The translations under genes and the position numbers were made by a program. The notes beneath the pieces are model-generated. The model ran no database searches and was not told where the DNA came from. It saw only the letters and a program-made list of their open reading frames with translations. Below are positions 18,296 to 31,862 of a stretch of 64,000 nucleotides of DNA, in pieces. Each line of letters starts with the position of its first letter. The stretch's first letter is position 1. Origin of the DNA: Aquila chrysaetos chrysaetos (lineage: Eukaryota > Chordata > Aves > Accipitriformes > Accipitridae); contig NC_044005.1 of NCBI RefSeq assembly GCF_900496995.4, forward strand, positions 50,726,517-50,790,516, in the 5' to 3' direction.

Positions 18296-20175
18296 TCCTG
18301 GACAGATGTGGTCTTTCCCCTGTGGCTACCCTTGCCAAGCCACGTGCTCCTGGCTGAGCCTGGCAGTCTCTCCATCTCCCTGGGCATCACCAAGTGCAGC
18401 CTTCCTTCAGGGCTACCGGGCAACTCTCTGCTCACAGGATCTTTCCAGGGAGTGGCAGAGCACTTTGTGCGAGCCTGGCATGCCCTCTCTTACAAGACCC
18501 AGGCTGGTAACCTGGGAGAATCTTGCTTTTTCCTCGTTAGACATGTTTATGAATTTTCCAGCTTAACCTCTTCAACGTTGCACCTTGCAGACTACATTCA
18601 TGGCTCAGTGATCTGTGGCTCGATGCTTGCACTTGGCGGTCTCTGCTGCTGCCTCCCTTCACCCCCATGTTGGACAGCCTCCCAGTCTGCCTGTGTAAGT
18701 TATTGCCTCTCCTGTTCTCACCTTGTACCTCATACTAAGCAGCCGTTAACCACGTATCCTTACTCTTGGTTGCGGTCCTAGCCAAGCGCCTGAACTTGCC
18801 GAAGGGGGCGACCAAGAGAGAGGGCAGGGGATGAGGTTCAACAGGGAAGAGCTGGCAGGAGGACCCAAGGCAAGTTGTTATGGGTTGCACAAGCTGGACT
18901 GCCTTCCTCTACTGGGACAGTCCTGGCTGACTTCAGACCCTGGTCCTCTTTTCCAGGACACGCTGTCCCCTTCTGCCCCAAAGCGGCCCTTCCCTCAGTG
19001 AGAATGAGGTTTTTCTCTCCTGAGGCTGCTCCAGACTGGTCCAGGCTTAGCTGAATTCTACTATTAGCTCAAGGCAGCTCTCCCACATGCCCTGGGTCCA
19101 CATGGCCAAGGGTCCGTGCACACAGTGGGGAGAAGCTGCACTGGTGCTATCCTCCTTGTGCCAAAGTTTGAGTCTGTGTGTTGAGAACAGGGCCCTTCCT
19201 CCCAGCAGTCAGACAGGAGGAAACAGAGGCGGGGACAATCTGCTGGATCTCAGACTTAGCCCGGGACACTGAGGACACAACTGCCTGGTGCCTTTGGACT
19301 GCCCAAAGCACTGGGCTGGCAGCAGGTACTTCTGAACCCGCAGGACAGACCAGGCTGCCGTGCCCAAGCCTAAGATATCAAATGGCAGGTTACATTCAGA
19401 GAGGGCGTGAGAAACACCTAGTCACGGGAGAAGGGTTAAATTTCCAGAGAGTCACAAATCTGAAAGCATGTCCCGGAGAAGCAGCATTGCTGAGGGGTTT
19501 CCTCATCCATCCCTGGGATCTGCAGGACCGAGCAGGGTGGGAGGAGTGCCGGGGAGCAGCAAGAGCAGGGCCCAATCTCTGAAGGTCTTGCAAAGAGGTG
19601 GAGGGACCCCCCACTCCAGGGGCTGGAGCACGGGGAAAGGGACAGCCCTTTCCCATGCAGATGCTGTGCCGCTGCAGGAGGAGGGATGTCCCTTCTGGGG
19701 CTGAGACAGCGTTTCTGCAAGCAATGGAGGGTCTTCCTGGGGCTCTGCTAGTCTCACCCAGCACTCGGGGAGAAAGGATTCTGGGCCAGTGGGTTGTGTG
19801 GGCCAGTGCCCACAAGGCAGCTTCCCTGCTCGGGGCATTTTGTCCTTGGTTTCCTTCCTGGCAGCACTGCCTGCTGGGGCTGCCGTGGTCCCCAGACTGT
19901 TTGCTTCCCCAAGGTCACGGCAAATGTTCCGTCCACTGTAGCCTCCGATGCTGCTCCTCCCTGCGGGACACCGCGGGGAGGACACTTTGTGCCCCCCTTA
20001 CAGGCTTCCATGGGCAGCCAGAGATCTCCCAGAGCTCCCCAGCCCCTGGGAGCTGCAGCTCAGGCCAGGCTGGCTCACGCAGGAGGCCACGCCACTCCTG
20101 GGTCCTGCACTCCCCAGGTCTTTCTGGCCGAGGGCAGGCCTTGGCAAGCCAGAGAGCCACCTTCACACAGCAGAA
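18296..20175. other. Unassigned right end of the unit
   Basis: No gene or named repeat is recognised. GC-rich frames of up to 267 residues (plus strand, 19598-20401) run across the unit junction and overlap others in several frames, which marks them as chance. The stretch is present in units 1 and 2 (38424-40303) and absent from the palindromic part. Confidence 0.5.
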
Positions 20176-20189
20176 GCCCCCTCACCGTC

Positions 20190-20260
20190 TCTTCTCCAGG
20201 CTGAACAATCCCAGCTCCTTCAGCATCTCCCTCAATCCCGACACGCTCCGGCATGCTCTG
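20190..20260 (-). mobile_element. CR1 fragment, short (unit 2)
   Basis: Copy of the piece at 15-85. Confidence 0.5.
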
Positions 20261-20759
20261 ATACCACCTTGTGCATGTCCCCCCTTCCTCTTCCTCTTCC
20301 TGTGTGCACAGGAGGACCTCTTCTGTGGCTCATACTTCCTGACTGCGGTCCTTCTGAAAAATGCCACCAGTGCTCGTGCAACCTGTGGTGGGATTGCGTG
20401 AGGATGCCTCTGTCCCGTCAGCAGTGTTGGAGAGAGTCTGCCATGCCCCTTACTGGTCTCTTACTGGTGGGCCTTTACTCCCACCTGCTCCTCTTCCCAT
20501 TGGTGCTGTCCATGTTTGCTGGTGAGGAACTGCCAGTTCGGGGAAACTTTCTGGGTTGAAATCCTGCTGGTCAATGCCACGTGCTGGATTGGCACCTACA
20601 GAATGTGCCACTGGGCCTGAAAGAGGGAAGGACGCATCGCAGGGGCTCTCCAGCTTTGGGAGCAGAGGGCAGAGGAGCTCCCTGATGACTAAGGAGAGGG
20701 AAAAGTTGCCCCATCTCCAAAACGGGGGAAGAAGCACTTTCTGGGGAACCAAGGAAAGG

Positions 20760-21160
20760 TGATGATAAACTGGAGCGAGTTCAGCGGAGGATCCCTAGGA
20801 TAGTCAGGGGCTGGGGGGGCCTTGTAAGGAAAGGCTGCGGACCCAAGGCTTGCTCAGCTGGGAGAAGAAAATGCTTAGCGGGGATCTAATAGGAGCCTCC
20901 TGGTGCCTACCAGGAGGCTACTGCGATGGCTGGAGGATGAGAGCCATGGTCAGAAACTGAGCAGGCAGTTTGTGACTGGCTACACAAACACAAATGATCA
21001 CCCAGAGGGTGCCTAAGCATGGGAACAGGGGTCCAGAGAGGCTGTGAAACGTCTGTCCTCAAGGTATTTTATGACCTGAAAGGACAAAGCACTGATCAGC
21101 TGGTGGGAGCCTGCCTGAAGCAGGAGGATGCACTCTCTGACTCCCTGAAATGCCCTCCAG
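20760..21160 (+). mobile_element. CR1 fragment (unit 2)
   Basis: Copy of the CR1 piece at 585-985, with the same order of CR1 landmarks. Confidence 0.75.
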
Positions 21161-21293
21161 CCAGAAGGGTTGTTGGAGGGGAAAGCGGAAGCAGGGAGAG
21201 AGGGTTTTGTGGGTGAATGTTTGAAGAATGTCCAAAGCCCCACATTTCAGGGGAGAGGAGAGGCATGCAGAATGTGACTTTTGTAGGGGAGAG

Positions 21294-21561
21294 TGGAAAA
21301 GTGGAATTCCCCAGGGGCTCTCCTCCTTCCATGATTCTGTTCTAGGCCTACCCACCTGCTACTGGTGAGAGAAGGGGAGTCAAAAGAATCTCAGTAGATA
21401 TAGTAGAGATAGGGGATGAAAGACGATGGAAAAGTGGAATTCCCCAGGGGCTCTCCTCCTTCCATGATTCTGTTCTAGGCCTACCCACCTGCTACTGGTG
21501 AGAGAAGGGGAGTCAAAAGAATCTCAGTAGATATAGTAGAGATAGGGGATGAAAGACGATG
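21294..21561 (+). repeat. 133-bp tandem duplication (unit 2)
   Basis: Two 133-bp copies, as in unit 1. The local duplication therefore predates the 20-kb amplification. Confidence 0.95.
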
Positions 21562-21864
21562 TTTGACGCTTACATTGTTGAAATTAGCTGAGGCAGAGAC
21601 AGTTCCTGCTAAGAAGCAGGAGCTGGCCCCAAGAACCAGCCAATGAGGCAGAGACAGTTCCTGATAAGCAGCAGAATGCGCGTTTTGTAGGGGAGAGTGG
21701 AAAAAGGAATTGCATCGGGACTCTGTAGCAGCATTACCTCTGCTAAGCCAGTGGCAGCGGTGGCGGTTGGGATATGCAGCAAGACATAACCTCCAGAATG
21801 CCTAGAGGAGCAAGACCATCCCCTCAGGGGGGGAGAGGGAAGGAAACCAAGAGAAAGACAAGCC

Positions 21865-21947
21865 TGTCAGGAGTGGGACTCGAACCCACGCCTCCCAGGG
21901 AGACTGCAACCTGAATGCAGCGCCTTAGACCACTCGGCCATCCTGAC
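21865..21947 (-). tRNA. tRNA-Leu (CAG), unit 2
   Basis: Same sequence as the tRNA-Leu at 1690-1772, with a perfect acceptor stem, intact A and B boxes and a long variable arm. Confidence 0.93.
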
Positions 21948-22900
21948 CCCCTGCTTCGGTGAGCGTTGCCTCTGCCACTCTGCCCCCCTGCAGGTGCCAG
22001 AGCCAGCCCACCTCAGCCAGCCTCCTCCTGGCACTGCTGCAGGGGGAGCTGTATCCTGGGAGCACCCTTGCCCTGCTCCCACCAAGGGCGGCTGACAGGC
22101 GACTGCAGCACCTACACGCACTTCAGGACTGCACAGTAGCCAGCACAGGGGCAGCTCCTTGCAAAGGCCAAGGCACTCCTTCACGGGAGCAACCAAAGGA
22201 ACCATCACAAATTACGTCTCTCTACATGCCAACATCATGTCAAGGGGCTCCGGGCACACACCTACCTTTCCCATGACTTCCTCCATTCCTCCAGAGCCTG
22301 AGGAGATGGCGAGCTAAGCATTTGGCCCACAATCCTGCCTCGTGGACTGTTCCTGGGGCAACAAGGGTGCTTCCGTCTTCCCTCCTCGGAGGTGGGAAGC
22401 CTGGGCAAGGAGGGCTCTGCCACACCAACCTCTGGGTGAGTGCTGTGCCGATCTCAAGGAGCCAGCGTGTGGGAAAGGGACTGGAGAGTCATGCTGAAAG
22501 CACAGAGGATGCGCCAAGTGCAGAGCAACGACTGAGCTCCCATTCCTGTGGGGAAGAGGCTCACTTATTGCGCATGGTGCAGAGGAAGGAGGGCACAGAT
22601 CTCTCTGGGACTTGTTGCTTCATGGAAGGAGCTAGACTGCAAGGCATCTCAGGCGGTCACTAGTCCAAATGCCTGCTCAAAGCAGGGCTAGCCCCAAAGC
22701 TAGAGCAGGCGGCTCAGTGCGTGAGCCCCACTGAAACCCGAGTGTGACACCCAGGCATGGAGAATCCCAAAGTTCTCCAGGCACCTGCTGCAGCGCTTCA
22801 ACGCTGCCTGAGAATCTCTGAATGGTACAAAGCAGCCCCTGCAGCCTGCTGTTGCTAAATGGGGAAGGCACTATGGAGCTAGGCAGAAGAAAAGCTTGCC

Positions 22901-22972
22901 TGCGTTGGCCAGGAATCGCACCCGGGTCAACTGCTTGGAAGGCAGCTATGCTCACCACTATACCACCAACGC
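22901..22972 (-). tRNA. tRNA-Gly (TCC), unit 2, altered T loop
   Basis: Same as 2726-2797, including G in place of the invariant T55 in the T loop. Confidence 0.85.
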
Positions 22973-23023
22973 TCCTGGGCCACTCCTGCCTCCCGCTCCT
23001 CCAGCCCGGAGCCTGGCCTCCCT

Positions 23024-23087
23024 CCTGCTCCTCCCCGTCCCGGTCTTGCCTGCCTCCTGCTCCTCCCCGTCCCGGTCTTGCCTGCCT
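23024..23087 (+). repeat. 32-bp minisatellite, 2 copies (unit 2)
   Basis: Two copies, as in unit 1. Confidence 0.9.
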
Positions 23088-23555
23088 CCTGCTCTGCCAG
23101 GTCACAAACTGCCCTCTTGCCTGCTCCTCCGCTTCAGAGACCATCCCGCCTCCTCCTTCCAGCCCCCTGCACACATACACACGACCTCAAGCTGCTGGCA
23201 CCCGGGTGTGCTTCTCTGCGTGTGAGCTCTTGGCTACGGAAACGCCAGCTGCTGGGTGCTGGTAACGGTGACGCTCCCCATCTGTGTTCGTACGTGGGCC
23301 AGCTGCGCACGTACTATGCAGGTGCACGTGCGTTTGCGTGTACATACCTGGGGTGGTTTAAGCACAGACAAACGCCCACCCAGCTGCTCACTACTTTCCC
23401 CACCCGCAGGGCGATGCAGAGCACTGAAAACACAATGAGAAATCTCATGGCTCAAGATAAACACACGGACATGGCTTAGCAAAAACTCTTGTGGGAAAAT
23501 CAGGCTTGACTTGGGCAAAATTAATTCTTTGCCACTCAAAACAGATGCAAGTAGT

Positions 23556-23941
23556 GAGAAACAGAAAGACAAACATAAAACACCGCCTTTCCTCTCCCCT
23601 GTGCCGGGACAACTCCAGTGCTTCACACCAGACTCCTCTACTCTCCCAAGGAGGACGTGTCTCTGCTCTTACCCACTCTTTTTTTCTTCCCACCTCTCTC
23701 TGCCCGGCGTTTTCTGCCCTTTCTGGAATATGTTTTCACAGAGGGGCCACCAATGTTGACGACGGCTCAGCTGTCTTGTGTGGTGGGTCCACTGCGGAGC
23801 TGGAACTGACTGTGTCTGACACAGGGCAGCCCCTTATCTCTTCCCACAGAGGCCATTCTGCAGCACCCCCTGACCCCTCCACTGCCAAAACCTTGCCATG
23901 TGTAGCCAAGACAGTGCCCATGGGGAATACCAGAGGGCATA
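23556..23941 (+). repeat. Interspersed repeat fragment, copy 1 (unit 2)
   Basis: Copy of 3380-3765; family uncertain. Confidence 0.55.
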
Positions 23942-25081
23942 ACGCTGAGGTAGCGCGGTCGGAGTCTGCCCCAGTCGGAGTCACAATCACGCTGTCCTGG
24001 GCTAACGTGTGGCTGCATGAGGTACCCTTTGGTTGAATTAAAAAGGCACAGCAACCAGCCTGGGTTTCTTCCTAGGCACTGGATATGTCCGTAGCTTGTA
24101 GACGTGTGTAGTAGTAGCTCAGCAATCAGCAAGTAAAAAGCAGGCAATGCTAGGGTAACAATTCTCTGTCTATATAATGTGCAAATAGGCCAGGTGGATC
24201 ATTTCTAGCACAAGTTTCTTGGTCTATGTAGCTTGGCCGGATCTGAGCATCTGCCACATTCCATGCTGCGTGCCCGTAAGCAATTTGTTTTGCAGGACTC
24301 CGCGCATTACCTGTTCCTGGGCTAAAATCTGCCTTGTGCTGCCACTGGTTTTGGGGATGGATGATTGCTTTGGTGAATGCCCATGCCGGCACTGATGAAT
24401 GATGAAGTACACGTGCCCAGGACGTACCTTCCCCTACATACACGGGGGGGCACCATTTTCTTTCAGCTGCCATTTTCTTATTAAGCACCACAACCACCAT
24501 GTTTTCATACTGCTCTGTGATTGGCTGGCAGCCATTTCTGGACCCCGTCATACCCACCTGCTCTCAGGCAGACCTGTGAATGGCTGTCAGGACCAGCCAA
24601 CCCTACCTGTGTACCCAGAAGGACGTCAGGCAAGGAAGCCCCCACTCGCTAAACAAAGGGAAGAGGCAACTTCTGACAGCGTCATTCCCCGTGGGTTCTC
24701 CCATTGCTTTGTGATTGCCGGACAGCACATTTTTGACACTGTCATGCCCGCATGTACTCAGATCTCCTTCTCAGGGACTGTCCGCTTCCTTTGGACCAAG
24801 AAGTGTTTGGATAGAAAAAGATATACCGTGCAGTGGTATCCACTATGGAATGAAGACGAGCACTTAGCACAAGCGATGTTCCTGTGGCTGGCCCATTGCC
24901 TGCAGAGCCAGAGGCGACCTCACAGTCAACATGCAAGCAATCTTCTGGCTTCTGGCCAGTCAGGTGCTCAGGTAGCAGGGAGCTCACCTGCAGACACCCA
25001 TGCTATCTTCCTGCTGCCAGCTCGTGAAGCACTCAGGCAAGAAAGACCTATAGAAGAGGCCACTCTCAATTATCTTTGAAA

Positions 25082-25267
25082 GGTCGTGACAACTGGGAGA
25101 GGTTCCTGAGTGCTGGAAGAAAGTCATTGTCACTCCTATCTTCCCAAAAGGCACAAAGGAGAATGGGGGCAACAGCAGGCTGGTCCGCCTCACCTCGATC
25201 CCTGGGAAGGGGAAGGAGCAACTCATCCTGGAAACCCTTTCCAGACACGTGAAGAACAAGAATGCTA
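25082..25267 (+). mobile_element. CR1 reverse-transcriptase fragment (unit 2)
   Basis: Copy of 4905-5090. Confidence 0.85.
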
Positions 25268-25352
25268 TTGGTCTTGTTTTCATTGCATTCTACTCCTAGC
25301 TCATTTCTGTCAGACTGTGCTTTTCTGGTTTTCGGGGGGGGAAGGGCGGGGG

Positions 25353-25357
<5 letters not shown>

Positions 25358-25391
<34 letters not shown>
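25358..25391 (+). repeat. (TG)n microsatellite, 17 repeats (unit 2)
   Basis: Three repeats shorter than in unit 1. Confidence 0.98.
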
Positions 25392-25392
<1 letters not shown>

Positions 25393-25660
25393 TATTTGCT
25401 AGGAAATCTCAAGCTGCGCTAGCCAGTGAGGAGAGTGGATTGGCATCAGGGACTGCCCAGGGCTGGAGCAGGACGCTGGACAAACCAGGCCTGGGCTCCA
25501 GGCATGGATTCTGCACAGACCTGTGGTACAGTCTAGGGTTCAGAGCACCTGCTGATGTGCATGTGGGAGTGAGGGGGTGGGTGTCCAGCACTGAATTCCA
25601 GTCCTGAGCAGCCAGAAGAGAGGGAAAGGCTCGGGCTATGTGTGTGTTTTGTCTTGTAGT

Positions 25661-26108
25661 GAGCAAAAAAAGACAAAGAAAACACCGCCGTGCCTCCCAG
25701 TTTTTCCAGGCTCAGCTGCACTCCTTCACTGCAGACTACTCCAGCATGGGTTCTCCACATGCTGCGCTTCTGAACAGGAAAAATCTCTTTCAGTGTGGGC
25801 TCTTTCACAGGCTTCAGGCCCGTCAGGAAAAGTCTTCGCTGGCGTGTCTTCTCCGCAGGTTGCAGTTCCTTCAGGAATAGCCACCTGCTCCAGCCAGCAT
25901 GGGTGCCCTGGGTGCCCCAAGCTTTGCAGATGGCTCAGTGTTGTGGAGGCCCCTGGAACCAGCTGTGTGTGTGTGGTGCAGGGCAGCCCCTCAGCTCTTC
26001 CCCACAGAGGCCACCCTGCAGCAGCCCCTCTCCCCACCACTACCAACACCTAGCCACGGATGGCCAATACAGTGCCCACTGGGAATACCTACTCAGCCCT
26101 GCTCCTGG
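25661..26108 (+). repeat. Interspersed repeat fragment, copy 2 (unit 2)
   Basis: Copy of 5490-5935 with one extra GT in a short GT run near 25968. Confidence 0.55.
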
Positions 26109-26562
26109 CTGGAGCTGCGAGTGAGCACGGCAGCAAACAGACTAGGATGGAGAAAACCCCTAGATGGTCAAGCCGATTGCATTGGTGTTTCCCAAAGTAG
26201 CACCAGCCTTGTCGTCCTCCTCCCCACCTGCAGATTCGTGGAGGTCCCTGCTTGCGGCTGGGAAGTTGGGACTGAGCTGCCGGATGGGAAGGGAGAAATG
26301 CCTGTGTCCCCAGGACACCCACTTCCTTGTGGGGGGAGCTCTGCCTGCTGCTCCACAGCCACCCGTCTGGCTTGCCGAGGGGCACTATGGGAGTGCTGGC
26401 TCCTAAGAAGGCAAAGGAGAAAGAAGGTGGCAGTGGCAGAGAGAAGGGGCTGAGGGAACGGGAGGGCCACGGCCATGGGTGCCCAGAGAGCTAGAGCAGT
26501 GCAGGTTAAAAGCTGCTGGGAGAGGCAGCAGCTGTCAGGAGGAGGGAAAAAAAAGAGACAAT

Positions 26563-26634
26563 TAGCAGAGGATGGTTTCGATCCATCGACCTCTGGGTTA
26601 TGGGCCCAGCACGCTTCCGCTGCGCCACTCTGCT
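26563..26634 (-). tRNA. Initiator tRNA-Met (CAT), unit 2
   Basis: Identical to 6389-6460. The downstream poly-T tract is eight T here instead of six. Confidence 0.96.
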
Positions 26635-28050
26635 CCCCCCAGCACCTCTGCCGGCACCTCCCACCGCCCTGCCCGATGCTCCCTGGCACTGCCAGCCCTC
26701 GTGCCTCCTTCCCTTCCTCTATCCTGGGCCCTCGCCCGGGCCAGAAGATTGGCTCTCTGGGAAGTTCTCCTCCTTTGGGCCTGGGGTGGGTAGCTCAAGG
26801 GCCTTGCCTTGCCCTTCTCCCCACATCTCCTGCCCATAACCCGGGATGGGGACTTTCTTCTTGACCAGCCAAGCTGGCTCTGCAGGCACTGAAGGAAACC
26901 CCGGAGCGAGGGGGCAGCCTTGTTGCTTTGCAGGGCAGAGGGGAGCTGCTCTCCAGCGAAGCGAGCTCAGGAGGGCTGCCACCCTGCCCAGAAATCCAGC
27001 TCCCAGGGGGCTGTGGGGCTGTGCCCGGCGTCAACGTCCGTTCTTTGCCGGCCGAGGAGGGAGACAAGGACGCTTAGCATTACCAAGCATAGAATTACCA
27101 AGGGAATTAATCCCTCTATTTTGGCTGTGCACATAGTGGTGCCCCAGCCTAATGCACGGAGGACCCCGAGACAGAGGAAAGCAGGGTTGGTATATGTTCA
27201 CAATACAGTTGTGTCCACCAATCAAATTACTCGTGTTAAGGGGTGGGCTAATCAGTTACTATTGCTCCCCAAATCAGTATGTGCTTCTCCCGGGCAGGTG
27301 GTGTGGACAGATGCTCAGTGGGGTGTTAATCGTCATTGTTCTAAACCAATGTCCCGTGCAGGTGGAGGGGCTTTATGCTAGATTCAGGTTGATTGCTGTT
27401 CTGGCCGTGGCCGTATACCTGGGGTTTTTTTGAAAGACAAATCTCCCATTGGTTTATCATCTGCATGGGGTGTTCTCAGGCAGTGAGAGCCAGTTTAGGT
27501 TGGGTCTTCAGGTCACGTTGACCCTGAGGTAAAAGCCCTTAGTCCTAGGCAGTGTTCGTTCTTCTAAGCAAGTTGTCTAGCAGTTGGCGCCTTGCCTTTC
27601 AGACCAGCGGTGAAGGCCTTGCCCTGCCAGTGCTGTGCTGTGCTGTGCTGTGCTCCCCCACAGCCCCTGGCTTGTCCTCCCTCCTGGCGCAGGCCTGCCC
27701 TGGCTGCTCCCTGACAGCCGAGGGCTGCCCCCGCCACCATGCAGCATGCCAGGGAGTCAGAGAAACCCTAACCCCTCCTCTCCGTGCCTTAAGCGGTGAC
27801 TATTCTGCCCAGCACTGCTGGGGTGGAGGTGCCTCCCAGTCACCCCAGGGCAGGTCCGGCTGAGCTGGACTGGGTCATGCCATGTCTTAAACGCTGCAAG
27901 GCCTCCCAGGAAGGCTGTGGGCAGTCTGAGCTGGAAGACCCTCTTGGTGACACTCTTCCCCCCACTTCTTGCCTGCTTGTGGTGGTGCATTTTTCCCCCT
28001 GTCTGGGCTGAACTACAAGCTCAGGAATCCTCGCTAGGTCTTAGCGTAAG

Positions 28051-29215
28051 TGTAATGAATGGGGCAGTTAAGCATTCCTTGACCGTACCAGGAACTCTCA
28101 CACAGCTAAGACAGGGAGTTATGCTGACTGTCTCAAGGACTCCTGCTGCCCAGCAAAAACAGAAACCGGAAGTAGAGATAACTAGTTCTCTCATAACAAC
28201 CTTGAGACATGCCAGTCCTCCCCTGACAACTCTGGAGCATCCCGTATGTGAATCTTAAGTCATTCCCTGACAGCCTTGGAGCCTTCCTTACCTGAATCGT
28301 AACTCACGTGAAATGGTACCAGTGCAGCTGGAATCCCAGTAATTTTTTGATGACTAAAGCTAATCACGTCCCGTACCTATAAGCAGTGGTACTAAGTAAG
28401 ACTCCTTGAGCTCTCCTGAACGGCAGCAGGCTGTGACCAGCATCTCTCTGAGTGGGATGCCTCTCAGAGCTCACAAACTTTTCTGTTTGCGAAGATCGGA
28501 GGTCTGTCGCTGAAAGCCAACAAGACCTGGGCTGATGCTCTCCACTCCTTGAGGCTCGACCCTTCGCAAGTTGAGAAAGATACTGAAGCATTCGACATGA
28601 ATATTTTCATGGAACTCAGGGGGAATTTTAACAGGTACCTCTTTCACTTGCTTATGTATAACTCTTAGTGCCTTTATGCACGTGTGTGTACTAACCTGAA
28701 TATCCTATAGCAAGTATATTACAAGTTATTGCTTTTCAAATCTATACTGAATCGCTGTTGGGAACTCTATTCAACTCTGAATGAATCTCAGGCTGCTAGT
28801 ATACTCATAATCCCTTTAAATATAATCGTTGACCAACTCTGGGACTAGGAGTTGATCCAGATGCACCTAGACTCTGACAGGAGTTTAGAAAGCAAGGGGG
28901 TCTTCTCTGAACCTTGTGACTCAATGGGAGGGTCTCCCTTACCCTTTTTACATTCCCAATCTCTGTACAAATCACGAGAAATCAATTCTAACTCGATTTT
29001 TCTTTCTATATTGCTTTTTTAACCTATTGCATTTTCGGTCTCTCTATACCTTAATTTATATAACAATTTTCCTGTGTGCATTTCATCCATGAATTAAGTA
29101 ATAGAGTGAACCTTGCCATCGAATTCTGCGAAGTCGCGCTTTTATATAAATTCCTATTAAATAATTTTTGCTAATACCATCGGAGGTGATTCTTTAAGCG
29201 GTCCAAACCACACCA
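28051..29215 (+). mobile_element. AT-rich block, candidate LTR-like insertion (unit 2)
   Basis: Copy of 7878-9051, about 9 bases shorter through small indels. The identity of the element is unproven. Confidence 0.3.
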
Positions 29216-29678
29216 TTTTGTGACACTGCTGCTCCTCACCAGTCTGCCTTCATGACGCCTAAAGAAGGCGCACTTTGTGAGTGCTGGAAAGATCTCCGAT
29301 CCATGAGGTATCCTCCCTTAATCTTTAGCAATGAGGGCCATGTTGTGCAAGCTTTCTTTGGAGACGAGCTGCTGTACTTTCAGGCATAGGGAGGACAGCT
29401 GGTGGGGTTGTTCTGCTTGGGGTGTCAGGTGAGATCAGGCTCTTAAGTTCTTCTCAAGAACCAACAGTGGACCTCCTGTCATGGTTCATACTCAGCACTG
29501 GTCCATTCTCTTCCCCCAACATGCCTACCTTGTCAATGGGAGCAGGATTTCCCTTTCATCCAGCAGTTTCGGGGGTGGGGTGAGGACAAGTGCTGTAGGC
29601 AAGGGGCTTTTACTGTCTCCCTGGGCACCAGGCACAGTGTGGAGCCGAGTCCCACTGCTGGCTGCAGCGTGGTCAGTT

Positions 29679-29734
29679 GCAGGGAGCCCAAAAGGGGACC
29701 GTGTCCATCGCCTTCACCACTCGGCCACAACTAC
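29679..29734 (-). pseudogene. tRNA-Ser relic (unit 2)
   Basis: Copy of 9516-9571, with only the 5' half recognisable. Confidence 0.75.
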
Positions 29735-30683
29735 CTGCTCCAGCCCTCTCTGCCCTGCTGATCACGTGCCCTGCGCAATGGCGCCCGGGCTCGCTGGCAG
29801 TTTCAGGGCTAGGCTTTACTTGAAGTCCTGCATTTCAGACCTGCACGGAGCATGACAGCTACCAGGCTTCCAGAGGTCTTGAGAGGCGTAACCCTGGGGG
29901 CTACAACTGCAGCTTCCAGTGCCTTGTCCTCATCTGAGCATCTGGGATATCGTGCCTCAGCGGGGATGATTTCAATCCCTAGCTGCCATCTGTGCTGTTT
30001 CCAGGGAAGAAGAGAAGGCAGCTGTGTGGAGACAACCAGGTATGGTGGTAATTGTGGAGTGGGATATTACATCCCACTGCTTCTCAAATTTATATGAGGA
30101 GGACTCCAAGCCTGCTGTAAGCACTAACATGGGGAGAGTCCTCCAGGGAAGGTAGTGACCTCCCAGCAGCACCTTCAGCCTCTTGGGGACATAGGGTGGT
30201 GTCAACTCCTGAAGAAAAACCACGACTGCTGTGCAGGTTGTTGGTGTGTAGAGGGAATGGCTTGCAAGAGTGGGAGAGATCCATGGAAAGGGCGAGGTAA
30301 GAGCCTGAGGAAAGGAGGGGGGGTAAATGGGGATTTAAAGGGAGACTGGAGAGAGCTTGATTTGGTGGAATAGGTATGTCCAGAGCTTTTTTCCAGCACT
30401 GGCAAGCATTGTCCAATGCCTAAACATTTCCATAATTAGATGAAAGCAGTTCCTATTCCCTTTTGGCTCTGCAGCATGCATATTGCAAAAGTGGTTACAA
30501 GAGGACAGTGTGGAGATGGTGCGTTTGGAGTGCCTGTCTGCATGCAGAGCAAGGGTGGGAGGGGGTTGCAGCCAAGAGGGTGAGCATAAAGAGTGGCTTG
30601 AGGCAGTGTGTGTGCGGGGGGCTGGAGGAGGAGGCTGGCCAGTCTGTGAAGTGGAGGAGCAGGAGGCAGCACTGCCCAAAGCT

Positions 30684-30755
30684 GCATTGGTGGTATAGCG
30701 GTGAGCACAGCTGCCTTGCAAGCAGTTGACCCGACTTTGCTTCCTGGCCAAGGCA
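30684..30755 (+). pseudogene. tRNA-Gly-derived relic with TGC anticodon (unit 2)
   Basis: Copy of 10550-10621, with the same anticodon change and broken T arm. Confidence 0.8.
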
Positions 30756-31862
30756 GACAGACATCTCTTCAGGCTGGCTCCAGGGTGGGTGCCTTACATC
30801 TTCTGCAGGCAGGCTCTTCTGCTCAAAAAATGCCAGCTTTCCCCTGGGGTTTAAAGCCCCTCGCCTCCCTGCAGCCTTAAGACGAAGAGAGACCAGTGCT
30901 TTCTACCTGTTGGGAGGGCTCCAGCCTAGGCTCCTCACTGCAGTGCTGGTACAAGAGCCAGCTGAGACGCTTTTTTGGCCTGGCACAGAACTGCACCTGC
31001 TGCTGGTGGTGGTTGCACCTGTCAAGACAAGCATGCTGCCATGGCAGGGTACAAGGGAAGATCAATAATGCCTAGGTGGTGGTCAAGGGACACGCCCAGT
31101 GCTTCATGAGGCCAGCAATGCAATTGGGCTGTGTGGTGGCAGGAGGCCTGCTCCTTATGTAATGGCTCAGAGGCCTGTCTGTCAGTTCTGAAGTCACCCT
31201 GGAGAGGCTGACCTAACCTGTCCAGGCTCCGGCATTGCAGAGATGTCCTGAAGTTCACTGGAATTGGGTGTAGTGATGTTCCTGGTAACTAAGAACTGAG
31301 ACACCCTCACTTCTCTTGCAGCTTATGGCCTGCGGTTCAAGGGAAACCTGAGGAGCCTCTCTCAACTAGACTCTCTGCCTAAAGGGGACAAAGCTTCTCA
31401 AGTCTCTGATTCCAGGGTTGCTTAAAGCAAGAAATGCAATGTTCTTTGCTGTGCTGATAGTCAAAACCCAATCTGGGTGGCGGGGTTGTGTTAGCACAGT
31501 ATTTACAGACTCCCACTCTGCCATCGGCAGTGCTACAAATAGGTGGAGTTATGAAGAGCAGGATTGTGATTGTGCATGCTCAGTTCCCTACTGAAATGCC
31601 CACCCTAACCCCATGTGGCAATCACGCTGCCTACGTCCAGACATGAAAACCAGCGCTTTCCTCCTTTCCACTCCATACCCATCCCCTGGAGTTTACTCCC
31701 ACAACACCAATGAAAGAGAGAATTGCAATGGCTGTTCTTCATACAAAGACTGTGAACAACAATTGAGAGGACTGAGACGTTAACTCAAATGTCCGTATTA
31801 ACAATCACATCTCACCAATTGGGACACTGGTCTTTGACCACCCCCCAGTAAAATGGGGTTAC

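Larger units (their letters stand above)
1..20175 (+). repeat. Tandem segmental duplication, unit 1 (about 20.2 kb)
   Basis: The sequence beginning at base 1 recurs at 20176 and again at 40304 in the same orientation, so this interval is one full period of a tandem array. It carries one divergent pair of keratin genes, four intact-looking tRNA genes, two tRNA relics and several CR1 pieces. The true duplication breakpoints cannot be placed, because the window opens inside the array and the unit can be read from any phase. Substitutions between units are rare; most differences are short indels. Confidence 0.97.

Noticed and set aside
19598-20401. 267-residue open frame across the unit 1/2 junction (and its copy at 39726-40529)
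   Set aside because: It overlaps other long frames on both strands, has no recognisable domain, splice or promoter context, and has the composition of GC-rich non-coding DNA.
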